From the NCBI GenBank assembly GCA_030695205.1, contig JAUYTN010000025.1, positions 186,001 through 250,000 on the forward strand: a stretch of 64,000 bases of DNA, in the 5' to 3' direction. This DNA comes from Burkholderiaceae bacterium. GTDB lineage: Bacteria > Pseudomonadota > Gammaproteobacteria > Burkholderiales > Burkholderiaceae_C. The notes beneath the pieces are model-generated. The model searched no databases. It was not told where the DNA came from and saw nothing but the letters and a program-made list of their open reading frames with translations. The position numbers were made by a program, and so were the translations under genes. Below are positions 48,533 to 59,447 of the stretch, piece by piece; positions within the stretch are counted from its first letter, which is position 1, and each line of letters begins with the position of its first letter.

Positions 48533-49309
48533 ATGTCAACCACCCACGATATCAAGCTCGAAATGCACGGCGCTGTGGCCGTGATCACCCTCACCCGTCC
48601 CGCCAAACGCAACGCCCTGAGCGATGGCCTCATCCTGGCCTTGCGCCAGGTATTTGAAACCTTGCCGCGCCAAGCGCGTGCCGCCGTACTCACCGGGGAA
48701 GGCGAGCACTTTTGCGCTGGCCTGGACCTGTCCGAACTGCAGGAGCGCGACGCTGGCCAGGGCGTGATGCACTCCCGCATGTGGCATGCCGCGCTGGATC
48801 TGGTGCAGCACGGCCCCGTGCCCGTGGTGGCCGCGCTGCATGGCGCAGTGGTGGGCGGCGGGCTGGAACTGGCCAGCGCCTGCCACATCCGTGTGGCCGA
48901 TGAGTCCACCTTCTACGCCCTGCCTGAAGGCTCCCGTGGCATTTTTGTGGGAGGCGGCGGCTCGGTGCGTATCCCCAAACTCATCGGCGTGGCACGCATG
49001 ACCGACATGATGCTGACCGGCCGCGTCTACAACGCAACCGACGGCGAGCGGGCCGGATTCGCGCAGTACCTCGTGCCCAGCGGCACTGCGTATGACAAAG
49101 CCCTGGCCCTGGCCGAGCGCGTGGCCGACAACGCCCCACTCACCAACTACGCGCTGATGCACGCCCTGCCGCGCATTGCCGAACAGCCAGCCGACCAGGG
49201 CTTGTTCACCGAATCGCTGATGGCTGCCATTGCCCAAAGCGCGCCAGAGGCCAAAGCGCGTGTGCGCGCCTTCTTGGACGGCAAGGCCGCCAAGGTGCAA
49301 AAGGGCTGA
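48533..49309 (+). CDS. Enoyl-CoA hydratase/isomerase family protein (crotonase fold)
   Basis: This 258-residue crotonase-fold enzyme shows the oxyanion-hole motifs HFCAGLDLSEL (about residues 60-70) and ALHGAVVGGGLELASACHIRVA; a glutamate of GGGLELA is kept, while the second catalytic acid region reads LPEGSRGIFVGGGGSVRIP. It probably hydrates a cinnamoyl-CoA-type substrate made by the CoA ligase next door. It opens a long plus-strand operon, with AAGG before the start. Hydratase, isomerase or hydratase/lyase activity cannot be separated by sequence alone. Confidence 0.88.
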   Translation: MSTTHDIKLEMHGAVAVITLTRPAKRNALSDGLILALRQVFETLPRQARAAVLTGEGEHFCAGLDLSELQERDAGQGVMHSRMWHAALDLVQHGPVPVVAALHGAVVGGGLELASACHIRVADESTFYALPEGSRGIFVGGGGSVRIPKLIGVARMTDMMLTGRVYNATDGERAGFAQYLVPSGTAYDKALALAERVADNAPLTNYALMHALPRIAEQPADQGLFTESLMAAIAQSAPEAKARVRAFLDGKAAKVQKG

Positions 49310-49373
49310 CGCCCAGCCCCTGCAGCAATTGCCCCGCGAGACTCTCACCCCAAAAAAATACCGGAGACACACC

Positions 49374-51326
49374 GTGAGCACCGTCGAAGCCCCTCCAGCA
49401 TCCGTGGCAGCGTCTGCCACGTCCAACGCAGCCCCCGCACCGGGCACTGCCCCAGCGGCACCGTTTCGCCCGCTGGCCTTTGGCGTGACCCGCGTGCACC
49501 TGCGCGACGGTGCACCGGGCACCCACTACTTGCGCGCCGAGCAGCCACTGCAGCCCTACCCCGAGCGCATGACCGACCGGCTGCAGCACTGGGCCACCAC
49601 TGCGCCCGAGCGCACCTGGATGGCGCGGCGCACACCCCCCGCAGCGCCCGGCCAACCCAGTGGTGACTGGCAGCACATCAGCTACGCCCAAGCGTGGCAA
49701 CAAGCCCGTGCCATTGCCCAGGCGCTGCTGAACCGAGGCCTGAGCGCCGAGCGGCCTGTGGTCATCCTCAGCGAAAACAGCCTGGAACACGCCTTGTTGT
49801 CCCTGGGTTGCATGGTGGCCGGAGTGCCGTTTGTGCCCACCTCGCCCGCCTACTCACTCATCAGCACCGACTACGACAAGCTGCGCCACGTGCTGCACAC
49901 CGTCACCCCCGGCCTGGTGTTTGCCACCGACGCCGCTCGCTATGGCAAGGCCATTGGTGCGGCGGTAGACGCCGACACCGAAGTGGTACTGGTCCATGGC
50001 AGGCTGGACAGCCACCAGTGCACCCCCTTTGCCGACCTGGTGGCCACGCCCGCCACCGCCGCTGTGGACCGCGCCATGGCCGCGACGGGGCCAAACACCA
50101 TCGCCAAGTTTCTGTTCACCAGTGGCTCGACCAAGCTGCCCAAAGCTGTCATCAACACCCAGCGCATGTGGGTGGCCAACCAGCAGCAAATGACGCAGTC
50201 CATGCCCGTGCTCACCGAGCAGCCGCTGGTCCTGGTCGACTGGCTGCCCTGGAACCACACCTTTGGCGGCAACCACAACTTTGGCATGGTGCTGTACAAC
50301 GGCGGCACGCTCTACATCGACGACGGCAAGCCCACCCCGGCGCTGATGGCCGAGACCCTGCGCAACCTGCGCGAGGTGGCACCCACGGTGTACTTCAACG
50401 TGCCCACGGGCTTTGAAGCCATTGCGAACGCCATGCAGGCCGACAGTGACGATGGCCGCCTGCTGCGCAAAACCTTTCTATCGCGGGTACGGATGTTTTT
50501 CTACGCCGGTGCGGCCCTCTCGCAACCCGTGTGGGACAGCCTGTACCAGAGCGAAGAGCGCGAGATCGGCCAGCGCATCGTCATGACCTCAGGCCTGGGC
50601 ATGACCGAGTCGGGGCCGTTCGGCCTGTTCGTGACCAGCCCCAACGTCAAGGCGGGCGACCTGGGCGTACCCACACCAGGCATGGAGGTCAAGCTGGTCG
50701 ATTGCGACGGCAAGACCGAAGTGCGCTACCGCGGCCCCAACATCACCCCCGGCTACTGGCGTGCCCCGGCCGAAACAGCCGAGGCCTTTGACGACGAAGG
50801 CTACTTCTGCTCGGGCGATGCGGTGCGCTGGATTGACGAAACCGACATCCACCAGGGCCTGGCCTTCGATGGCCGCATTGCCGAAGACTTCAAGCTGGCC
50901 ACCGGCACCTTTGTGAGCGTGGGCCCGCTGCGCGGCAAGGTGATTGCGGCGGGTGCGCCCTATGTGCAAGACGTGGTCGTCACCGGCATCAACACCAAAG
51001 AAGTGGGGGCCATGGTGTTCCCCACGGCTGCCGTGCGCCAGCTCAGCGGTCTGGGGCCAGACGCCTCCATGCACGAGGTGGTGGACAGCGCCCCCGTGCT
51101 GGCCTTCTTCCAGCAGGTGGTGGACCAACTGGCCCAAACCGCCACCGGCAGCGCCAACCGCGTGGCCCGCCTGTGCCTGCTGGCCGACCCGCCCACCCTG
51201 GACCGGGGCGAGGTGACAGACAAAGGCTCCATCAACCAGCGCGCGGTGTTGGCCCACCGGGCCGCCACTGTGGCCAAGTTGCACGCCGACGAGCTGCACT
51301 TCATTCTGAAACCCAGTCAGGGCTGA
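49374..51326 (+). CDS. Feruloyl-CoA synthase-like acyl-CoA ligase
   Basis: This 650-residue AMP-forming CoA ligase activates an aromatic acid with ATP and CoA. Visible motifs are KFLFTSGSTKLPKAV (AMP/phosphate loop, about residue 245), GLGMTESGPFGLF and YWRAP...FDDEGYFCSGDAVRW. The long N-terminus and the HLRDGAPGTHYLRAEQPL opening match the feruloyl-CoA synthase group. The start is GTG at 49374 behind a GGAG box. It lies 64 bp after the hydratase gene. Ferulate, coumarate, caffeate or dihydro derivatives are the likely substrates; the exact one is unknown. Confidence 0.88.
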   Translation: MSTVEAPPASVAASATSNAAPAPGTAPAAPFRPLAFGVTRVHLRDGAPGTHYLRAEQPLQPYPERMTDRLQHWATTAPERTWMARRTPPAAPGQPSGDWQHISYAQAWQQARAIAQALLNRGLSAERPVVILSENSLEHALLSLGCMVAGVPFVPTSPAYSLISTDYDKLRHVLHTVTPGLVFATDAARYGKAIGAAVDADTEVVLVHGRLDSHQCTPFADLVATPATAAVDRAMAATGPNTIAKFLFTSGSTKLPKAVINTQRMWVANQQQMTQSMPVLTEQPLVLVDWLPWNHTFGGNHNFGMVLYNGGTLYIDDGKPTPALMAETLRNLREVAPTVYFNVPTGFEAIANAMQADSDDGRLLRKTFLSRVRMFFYAGAALSQPVWDSLYQSEEREIGQRIVMTSGLGMTESGPFGLFVTSPNVKAGDLGVPTPGMEVKLVDCDGKTEVRYRGPNITPGYWRAPAETAEAFDDEGYFCSGDAVRWIDETDIHQGLAFDGRIAEDFKLATGTFVSVGPLRGKVIAAGAPYVQDVVVTGINTKEVGAMVFPTAAVRQLSGLGPDASMHEVVDSAPVLAFFQQVVDQLAQTATGSANRVARLCLLADPPTLDRGEVTDKGSINQRAVLAHRAATVAKLHADELHFILKPSQG

Positions 51327-51404
51327 CCGGGCTGACGCACTCATTTCACGTCACCCCAACCAACCCCGACCACTGGCCCATCCGCTCTTGACCAAGGCAC
51401 CCCC

Positions 51405-52655
51405 ATGACATCAAAAGGCTTTTTCAACGCATTCAACGACGTGTGGATGCTCGACGGCGTTCGCACCCCCATGGTGGACTACTGCGGCGCGTTCAGCCAG
51501 CTGTCGCCCACCGACATGGGCATCAAGGTGGCGCGAGAAATTTTGAAGCGCACCGGCGTACCAGCGACCGATATCGGCTCGGTCATCACCGGCAACATGG
51601 CCCCTGGCGACTTTGGCCAGTTCATGCTGCCGCGCCACATTGGCCTGTACGCCGGGGTGCCGCAAGAGGTGCCCGCGCTCATGGCGCAGCGCATCTGTGG
51701 CACGGGCTTTGAGCTGTTTCGCCAGGCGGGCGAGCAGATTCAGGCCGGTGCCTGCGAGGCCGCCCTGGTGGTGGGCACGGAGAGCATGACGCGCAACCCC
51801 ATTGCCGCCTTTGACCACCGCACCGGCTTCAAGTTGGGTGCGCCCGTGGGCTTCAAGGACTACATGTGGGAGGCGCTGACCGACTCCGCCCCCGGCATCG
51901 ACATGATCCAGACGGCCGAAAACCTGGCCAAACAGTACGGCATCACCCGCGCCGACGTGGACGCCTTTGCCAGCAAATCCTTCGCCAAGGCCGTGGCCGC
52001 GCAGGCATCGGGCTTTCTGGCCGGTGAAATCGTCCCTGTAGCCAACGAAACCTTTGAGCTGGACGGCTACGCCAGCCGCAGCATGCGCCTGGCGGGCAAG
52101 GCCAAGGAAATCAGCGCCGACACCCACCCCCGCATCTCGCCCGTCGAGGTGCTGGCGGGTCTGCGCACGGTGTTCCCGGGCGGCGTGCAAACGGGTGGCA
52201 ACAGTTCGGCACTGGTCGATGCCGCCGCCGCCGCCATCGTGGCCAGCGGGGCCTACGCCACCGCAGGTGGCCACCAGCGGCTGGGCCGCATCGCCGCTGC
52301 CGCCGTGGTGGGCGTGCCACCCGAAATCATGGGCATTGGCCCGGCACCGGCCATACGCCTGCTGCTGGCGCGCACCGGCCTGACGCTGGCCGACATTGGC
52401 CGCTTTGAGATCAACGAAGCCCAAGGCGCCCAAACCTTGGCCGTGGGCCGCGAACTGGGGCTGGACCTCGCCCGCCTGAACGTAAACGGCGGTGCCACCG
52501 CATTGGGCCACCCCCTGGCCGCCACCGGCGTGCGCCTGACCATCACCCTGGCGCGCGAGATGCAGCGCAGCGGCGTGCGCTGGGGCATTTCCAGCGCGTG
52601 CGTGGGAGGGGGCCAAGGCATTGCGCTGCTGGTTGAGAACCCGCAGGCGGCCTAA
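51405..52655 (+). CDS. Thiolase (acetyl-CoA acyltransferase family)
   Basis: This 416-residue thiolase would cleave the beta-ketoacyl-CoA intermediate to an aroyl-CoA plus acetyl-CoA. All catalytic parts are present: nucleophilic Cys in QRICGTGFELFRQ (about residue 98), NGGATALGHPLAATG with the active His, and SSACVGGGQG with the second Cys near the C-terminus. Its place between the CoA ligase and an SDR dehydrogenase supports beta-oxidative side-chain shortening instead of retro-aldol cleavage. The stop abuts an AT-rich repeat. Confidence 0.9.
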   Translation: MTSKGFFNAFNDVWMLDGVRTPMVDYCGAFSQLSPTDMGIKVAREILKRTGVPATDIGSVITGNMAPGDFGQFMLPRHIGLYAGVPQEVPALMAQRICGTGFELFRQAGEQIQAGACEAALVVGTESMTRNPIAAFDHRTGFKLGAPVGFKDYMWEALTDSAPGIDMIQTAENLAKQYGITRADVDAFASKSFAKAVAAQASGFLAGEIVPVANETFELDGYASRSMRLAGKAKEISADTHPRISPVEVLAGLRTVFPGGVQTGGNSSALVDAAAAAIVASGAYATAGGHQRLGRIAAAAVVGVPPEIMGIGPAPAIRLLLARTGLTLADIGRFEINEAQGAQTLAVGRELGLDLARLNVNGGATALGHPLAATGVRLTITLAREMQRSGVRWGISSACVGGGQGIALLVENPQAA

Positions 52656-52716
52656 TTTTTAACAAAATCGGCATCAAGCGCTTTATTTAAAAGCACTTTC
52701 AGCTCTTATTTTTGAA
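52656..52716 (-). repeat. AT-rich 22-nt-register repeat, intergenic copy (reverse orientation)
   Basis: On the minus strand GAGCTG begins at 52705 and AAGCG at 52683, again 22 bases apart, followed by GATGCC and GATTTTG. It starts at the thiolase stop codon and fills most of the 76-bp gap before the SDR gene. Confidence 0.75.
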
Positions 52717-52731
52717 ATACAGGTATTTGAC

Positions 52732-53517
52732 ATGAACATCAACGGACAAGCCGCCCTGGTCACCGGCGGGGCCTCGGGCCTGGGCGAGGCCACCGCCCGC
52801 GAACTGGCCCGCCTGGGTGCCAAGGTCGCCATCCTGGACGTGAACCTGGCGCTGGCCCAGGCCGTGGCGGCAGACATGGTCGCGCAATATGGCGACGGCT
52901 GCGCCGTGGCCTGCGCCTGCGACATCACCAACGCCGACAGCGTGGCCGCCGCCCTGGCCGCCGCCGAAGCCGCCCACGGCCCCGCCCGCATCCTGATGAA
53001 TGTGGCCGGCGTGGGCACGGCCAAGCGCGTGATCGGCAAAGATGGCAACGCCGCCCCGCTGGAAGACTTTGCCCGCGTCGTCAACATCAACCTGGTGGGG
53101 GCCTACAACATCAGCCGCCTGTTTGCTGCAGCGTGCGCCAAGCTTCCCCCACTGGAAGACGGCGAGCGCGGCGTGATGCTGTTCACCGCCAGCGTCGCCG
53201 CGTTTGATGGCCAGGTGGGCCAGCAGGCCTACAGCGCCAGCAAGGCCGGGCTGGTGGGCATGACCCTGCCCATGGCACGCGACTTGGCGCAGCACGGCAT
53301 TCGGGTGTGCACCATCGCCCCCGGCCTGTTTGCCACCCCGCTCATGAAGACCCTGCCCGAGCCGGTGCAGGCCTCGCTGGCGGCCAGCATCCCCTTCCCG
53401 CCCCGGCTGGGCAAGCCCGACGAATTCGCTGCTCTGGCGGCCCACATCGCCACGAACGTCCACCTCAACGGCGAAACCATCCGCCTGGACGGTGCGCTGC
53501 GCATGGCCCCACGCTGA
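52732..53517 (+). CDS. Short-chain dehydrogenase/reductase, probable 3-hydroxyacyl-CoA dehydrogenase
   Basis: This 261-residue classical SDR has the NAD-binding ALVTGGASGLGEATAREL (residues about 8-25), the NVAG element (LMNVAGVGTAK), the catalytic Ser in FTASVAAFDGQVGQQAYSASKAG with its YxxxK, and PGLFATPLM. It resembles type II 3-hydroxyacyl-CoA dehydrogenases (HADH2 group). In this operon it should oxidise the 3-hydroxy-3-arylpropanoyl-CoA made by the hydratase, before thiolysis. Confidence 0.9.
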   Translation: MNINGQAALVTGGASGLGEATARELARLGAKVAILDVNLALAQAVAADMVAQYGDGCAVACACDITNADSVAAALAAAEAAHGPARILMNVAGVGTAKRVIGKDGNAAPLEDFARVVNINLVGAYNISRLFAAACAKLPPLEDGERGVMLFTASVAAFDGQVGQQAYSASKAGLVGMTLPMARDLAQHGIRVCTIAPGLFATPLMKTLPEPVQASLAASIPFPPRLGKPDEFAALAAHIATNVHLNGETIRLDGALRMAPR

Positions 53518-53569
53518 GCACCCTGATCGCCCCCATGCACCACCCGTACCCGCCCGACCTGAACACCCC

Positions 53570-54046
53570 ATGACCTCAGCCACCCCTGACACAGCCGCCC
53601 TCGGCACCAACACCTACACCGCCACCACCCCCAAAACCGTGGCGTACGAGGTGGAGGTGATGTTCGGCGACTGCGACCCCGCCGGCATCGTCTTCTTCCC
53701 CAACTTTTCCAAATGGATGGATGCGTCGTCGCTCAACTTCTTTGTGAAGTGCGGCGTACCGCCCTGGCGCGAACTCGTCAAAACCCGCGGCATTGTGGGC
53801 ACGCCCTTGCTGGAAGTCCACACCCAATTCATGCGTCCCGCCACCTACGGCGAGCGCTTGCGCATCCACACCAGCGTCACCGAGTGGCGCGAGAAAGTGT
53901 TCATGCACAAGCACGTGGTCATGCGCGGCGACACGGTGCTGTGCGTAGGCACGGAGACGCGCGCATTCGTCATCCGCCCACCCGGCGAGCCCGACCGCAT
54001 CAAGTCCATTCCGGTGCCAGAAGACATCAAGGCGCTGTGCAGCTGA
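53570..54046 (+). CDS. Acyl-CoA thioesterase (4-hydroxybenzoyl-CoA thioesterase family)
   Basis: This 158-residue hotdog-fold thioesterase carries the 4HBT signature FGDCDPAGIVFFPNF at about residues 28-42, including the catalytic Asp. It would release the free aromatic acid (for example vanillate or 4-hydroxybenzoate) from the aroyl-CoA left by the thiolase, and so recycle CoA. The start at 53570 follows the SDR stop by 52 bp. Confidence 0.9.
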   Translation: MTSATPDTAALGTNTYTATTPKTVAYEVEVMFGDCDPAGIVFFPNFSKWMDASSLNFFVKCGVPPWRELVKTRGIVGTPLLEVHTQFMRPATYGERLRIHTSVTEWREKVFMHKHVVMRGDTVLCVGTETRAFVIRPPGEPDRIKSIPVPEDIKALCS

Positions 54047-54115
54047 CAGCGGCTGCAGCACCTCTCGCATCTTTTCCCGTTCCCCGTCAGCCCAACCACT
54101 CCAGGAGACAACACC

Positions 54116-55249
54116 ATGAAACTGCAAACCACCGTTCTGAGCACCGCCGTGCTGATGAGCCTGTCCGCCGCCGCGCTGGCCGACATCACCATCGGCATCA
54201 GCCTACCGCTGACCGGCCCCGCCTCTGGCCTGGGCATTCCGGTGAACAACCAAATCAAGCTGTGGCCCAGTGCAATAGCTGGTGAAAAACTCAAGGTGGT
54301 GGTGCTGGACGACGCCACCGACCCCACCAACGGCGTGAAGAACGCCAAGCGCTTCGTCACCGAAGACAAAGTGGACATCATCATGGGCTCGGTCGCCACG
54401 CCCGTGGCCATTCCCATGGCCGGTGTGGCCGCCGAGGCGCTCACCCCCCACCTGTCGTTCTCGCCGGCCGTGCTGCCGCCCGGCCAGGACGGCTGGACCT
54501 TCCGCATGCCCCAGTCCAACGCCGTCATGTCTCACGCCATGGTCGCACTGATGAAGAAGCAGGGCATCAAGACCGTGGGCTTTCTGGGCTACACCGACGC
54601 CTATGGCGAGAGCTGGCTGAAGGACTTCACGGCCGAGGCTGAAAAGAACGGCATCAAGCTCGTGGCCACCGAGCGCTTCGCCCGCAGCGACACCAGCGTG
54701 ACCGCGCAAGCCCTGAAACTGGTGGCGGCCAACCCCGATGCCATGCTGATCGTGGCCTCGGGCTCAGGCGCAGCCATGCCCCACATGGCCGTGATCGACC
54801 GCGGCTTCAAGGGCAAGGTGTTCCAGACGCACGCAGCCGCCTCGCGCGACCTGATGCGTGTGGGCGGTAAGGCTGTGGAAGGCGCGTTTGTGGTGTCCGG
54901 CCCGGCCGTGATTGCCGAGCAACTGCCCGACAGCCACCCCTCCAAAAAGGTGTCCATGGAGTTTGTGGCTCAGTATGAAAAGGCCTACGGCCCCGGCAGC
55001 CGCAACCAATTTGCAGGCCATGGCTACGACGCGATGGTGGTGATGGAAAAAATCGTGCCCATGGCGCTGAAGAAGGCCAAGCCCGGCACGCCCGAGTTCC
55101 GCGCTGCACTGCGTGAGGCCATGGAAACCATGGGCCGCACCGTGCTGGCCCACGGCGTGTTGAACTGGACCAAGGACGACCACTGGGGCTACACCAACGA
55201 AACCGGCGTGATGCTCAAGGTCGTCAACGGCGACTGGAAAGTGGAGTAA
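54116..55249 (+). CDS. Branched-chain/aromatic-acid-type ABC transporter substrate-binding protein
   Basis: This 377-residue periplasmic protein of the LivK type has a signal peptide (LQTTVLSTAVLMSLSAAALA, cut before DITIGISLPLTGP). The fold is recognisable by KVVVLDDATDPTNGVKNAKRFVTEDKVDIIMGSVATPVAIPMA and VGFLGYTDAYGESWLKDF. Neighbours imply that aromatic acids, not leucine, are the ligand. AGGAGACAACACC sets the start. Two hairpins follow the stop codon before the permease gene, so this gene is likely expressed more strongly than the membrane components. Confidence 0.92.
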   Translation: MKLQTTVLSTAVLMSLSAAALADITIGISLPLTGPASGLGIPVNNQIKLWPSAIAGEKLKVVVLDDATDPTNGVKNAKRFVTEDKVDIIMGSVATPVAIPMAGVAAEALTPHLSFSPAVLPPGQDGWTFRMPQSNAVMSHAMVALMKKQGIKTVGFLGYTDAYGESWLKDFTAEAEKNGIKLVATERFARSDTSVTAQALKLVAANPDAMLIVASGSGAAMPHMAVIDRGFKGKVFQTHAAASRDLMRVGGKAVEGAFVVSGPAVIAEQLPDSHPSKKVSMEFVAQYEKAYGPGSRNQFAGHGYDAMVVMEKIVPMALKKAKPGTPEFRAALREAMETMGRTVLAHGVLNWTKDDHWGYTNETGVMLKVVNGDWKVE

Positions 55250-55256
55250 CCCTTCG

Positions 55257-55310
55257 GGGCGCAGCCGCCACAACTGGCCCACGGCCGGTGGCTGCGCCCT
55301 GCATATTTTT
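55257..55310 (+). terminator. Terminator/attenuator after the binding-protein gene
   Basis: GGGCGCAGCCGCC (55257-55269) pairs with GGTGGCTGCGCCC (55287-55299) at 12 of 13 positions, followed by a T-rich tract. It begins 7 bp after the stop codon. Confidence 0.75.
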
Positions 55311-55315
55311 TATAA

Positions 55316-55365
55316 AAAAAGCAGCACATACGTTTTATCTAATTAGATAGTGTGCTCTGCTTTTT
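55316..55365. terminator. Second hairpin, AT-rich, possibly bidirectional terminator
   Basis: AAAAAGCAG...CACA pairs with TGTG...CTGCTTTTT, with a 2-base bulge. A-run and T-run lie on the two sides. It lies immediately after the first terminator and before livH. Confidence 0.5.
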
Positions 55366-55405
55366 GTGAAAACCTCTTTTTGACCCCACCGCCCAGGACC
55401 ACCCC

Positions 55406-56445
55406 ATGGACCTCACCATCGCCGGCATCCTGATGCTGGACGGCATCACCAACGGTGCCGTGTACGCCCTGCTCGGACTCGCCACCGTGCTGGTGTTTGC
55501 CGTCACCCGCGTCATCTTCATTCCCCAGGGCGAGTTCGTGGCCTATGGCGCGCTCACCCTGGCCATTTTGCAAACCGGCCAGGTGCCGGGCACCGCCTGG
55601 CTGCTGCTGCTGTTGGCCGCGCTGGCCGCCGTGCTCGACACTGTTCAGGCTTGGCAGCGCCACCACGAGGCCGCCACCGCGCTCAAGGCCGGTCTGCGCA
55701 CGCTGTGGCTGCCTGCGGTGGTGGCTGGCATCACCGTGTGGGCTGCGCCGCAGCAGTTTCCGCTGCTGGTGCAGGCGCTGCTCACGGTGGCCGTCGTTAC
55801 TGCGTTTGGGCCGCTGGTGTACCGGCTCGCCTACCAGTCGCTGGCCGACGCGTCGTCGCTGGTGCTGCTCATTGTCTCGGTGGGTGTGCACTTTGCCCTC
55901 ACCGGCCTGGGCCTACTGTTTTTTGGAGCGGAAGGGTTTCGCAACCCCTCGTTCTGGGACGCACGCTTCAACCTGGGGCCGCTGATGCTCTCGGGCCAGG
56001 CGCTCATCATCATGCTGACCTCAGTGGCCCTCATCGTGCTGCTGTGGCAGTTTTTTGAACGCACGCTGTACGGCAAGGCACTTCGGGCCACCGCCGTCAA
56101 CCGCCTGGGTGCGCGGCTCATGGGGGTGTCCACCCACCAGGCGGGTCAGCTCACGCTGGCCATGGCTGCGCTCATTGGTGCGCTGTCGGGCCTGCTGATC
56201 GGGCCCACCACCACAGTGTTCTACGACTCGGGCTTTCTGATTGGCCTCAAGGGCTTTGTGGCCGCCGTCATTGGTGGCCTGGGCAGCTACCCCGCCGCCG
56301 CCGTGGGCGCGTTGTTTGTGGGGCTGGTGGAAGCATTCGGCTCGTTTTGGGCCAGCGCATTCAAAGAAGTCATTGTGTTCACCCTCATCCTGCCCATTCT
56401 GGTGTGGCGCTCGATGACGGATGGCCACCACGGAGAGGACCACTG

Positions 56446-56446
<1 letters not shown>
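55406..56446 (+). CDS. Branched-chain-type ABC transporter permease (LivH family)
   Basis: This 346-residue permease has about eight to nine membrane helices. The LivH opening [37 protein letters not shown] and the EAA-like loop [32 protein letters not shown] are present. It pairs with the LivM domain encoded by the next gene. Its TGA overlaps the next ATG (TGATG), so translation is coupled. Confidence 0.92.
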
Positions 56447-58224
<1,778 letters not shown>

Positions 58225-58236
58225 CAAGGCCACGCC

Positions 58237-58989
58237 ATGACCACCACACCAACCTCCACCCCATTGCTCCAGGTCAAAAGCCTGCGGGCGGGCTATGGCA
58301 AAGCCGAGGTGCTGCACGGCATTGACTTGCAAGCCGCGCCGGGCAGCGTCATCACCGTCATCGGGCCCAATGGTGCGGGCAAGTCCACACTGCTCAATGC
58401 CCTGATGGGCATACTGCCCGCGCAGGGACAGGTGTTTTTTAAGGGCCAGGACATCAGCCGCCTGACGCTGGAGGAGCGCGTCATGCAAGGCATGGCCCTG
58501 GTGCCTGAAAAGCGCGAACTGTTTGGCACCATGTCCGTAGAAGACAACCTGGTGCTGGGCGCATTTCGCCAGGTGCGCCTGAAAAACCCCGCCTGGCGCG
58601 ACGAGCTGGAAGCGGTGTACCAGCGCTTTCCGCGCCTGCGCGAACGCCGCTCGCAACTGGCGGGCACGCTGTCTGGTGGCGAGCGCCAGATGCTGGCTGT
58701 GGGCCGGGCACTGATGTCCCAACCCACGCTGCTGATGCTGGACGAACCCAGCCTGGGCTTGGCCCCGCTGGTGGTGCGCGAGATTTTCCGGGCCGTGGAA
58801 GACCTGCGCAGCACCGGCGTGACCATTTTGCTGGTGGAACAAAACGCCCGCGCTGCCCTGGCCGTGGCCGACCACGGCTACGTGCTGGAAATGGGCGACA
58901 TGGGCCTGAGCGGCCCCGCCGACGACCTGGCCAACGACCCCAGGGTGATCGACACCTACCTGGGCGCGGCGCGCAAGAAGGCGGCTTGA
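58237..58989 (+). CDS. Branched-chain-type ABC transporter ATPase (LivF family)
   Basis: This 250-residue ATPase has Walker A GPNGAGKSTLLNALMG, signature LSGGERQMLAVGRALM, Walker B LLMLDEPSLGLAP and switch His region ILLVEQNARAAL (Gln/Asn in place of His, usual for LivF). It forms the second nucleotide-binding half of the importer with the LivG domain. It begins 12 bp after the fusion gene and is the last importer gene. A 458-bp gap follows. Confidence 0.93.
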   Translation: MTTTPTSTPLLQVKSLRAGYGKAEVLHGIDLQAAPGSVITVIGPNGAGKSTLLNALMGILPAQGQVFFKGQDISRLTLEERVMQGMALVPEKRELFGTMSVEDNLVLGAFRQVRLKNPAWRDELEAVYQRFPRLRERRSQLAGTLSGGERQMLAVGRALMSQPTLLMLDEPSLGLAPLVVREIFRAVEDLRSTGVTILLVEQNARAALAVADHGYVLEMGDMGLSGPADDLANDPRVIDTYLGAARKKAA

Positions 58990-59106
58990 GGTTTCTGGGG
59001 TTCGGGTTCGGGTTTGGCTTGATTTGAAGGGATGTCGGGATGGGCTCGGCGGACTGTGTGGTGGCGGGCCAGGGTGAGTCAGACGCTGAGTCGGCATGGG
59101 CAGGTA

Positions 59107-59327
59107 CCTCCGATGACTGCTGCGCATTCATAAGTCGGCCCCCACCCACACCGCCCCATCGCCCGCCCCACCCTATCCCGCTGCGCTGCGCCCCCTCGCT
59201 TGTTGCCCCTTGTTCGCTGAACTTCAAGTCGGGTTCACGGTGTGTGGCAACCGTCGGAACGCCCAGGTCCGCTCGGGTGGGGGGTGGGTCAAGGCCCGAC
59301 TTATGAATGCGCAGCAGTCATCGGAGG
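59107..59327. repeat. 32-bp perfect inverted repeats enclosing 157 bp (MITE-like or long hairpin)
   Basis: Bases 59107-59138 are the exact reverse complement of 59296-59327. The arms begin CCTCCGATGACTGCTGCGCA and end CATAAGTCGG. The 157 bp between them is GC-rich and holds no convincing gene. The structure sits in the 458-bp gap between livF and the acyl-CoA dehydrogenase gene. It could be a small non-autonomous transposable element, or an RNA stem that ends or stabilises the importer transcript. The rest of the gap shows nothing further. Confidence 0.8.
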
Positions 59328-59447
59328 GCTTTGGCCCACACCCCGCCCGAGCGAAGAGCGCCATCACCTCACCCAACACTCCCCGCCCAATAAATTGATA
59401 ACCAAAACACCACATACCTCTTACCTGTATTGGAAAGTTTGCTACAC

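Noticed and set aside
54268..54300. AATAGCTGG in the ABC binding-protein gene as another AT-rich repeat copy
   Set aside because: No AAGCG occurs 22 bases further, and the encoded residues (SAIAGEKLKV) fit the normal protein family.
59040..59415. Short open frames in the livF-dehydrogenase gap
   Set aside because: They are proline/arginine-rich, cross the inverted repeats in both directions and have no ribosome sites.
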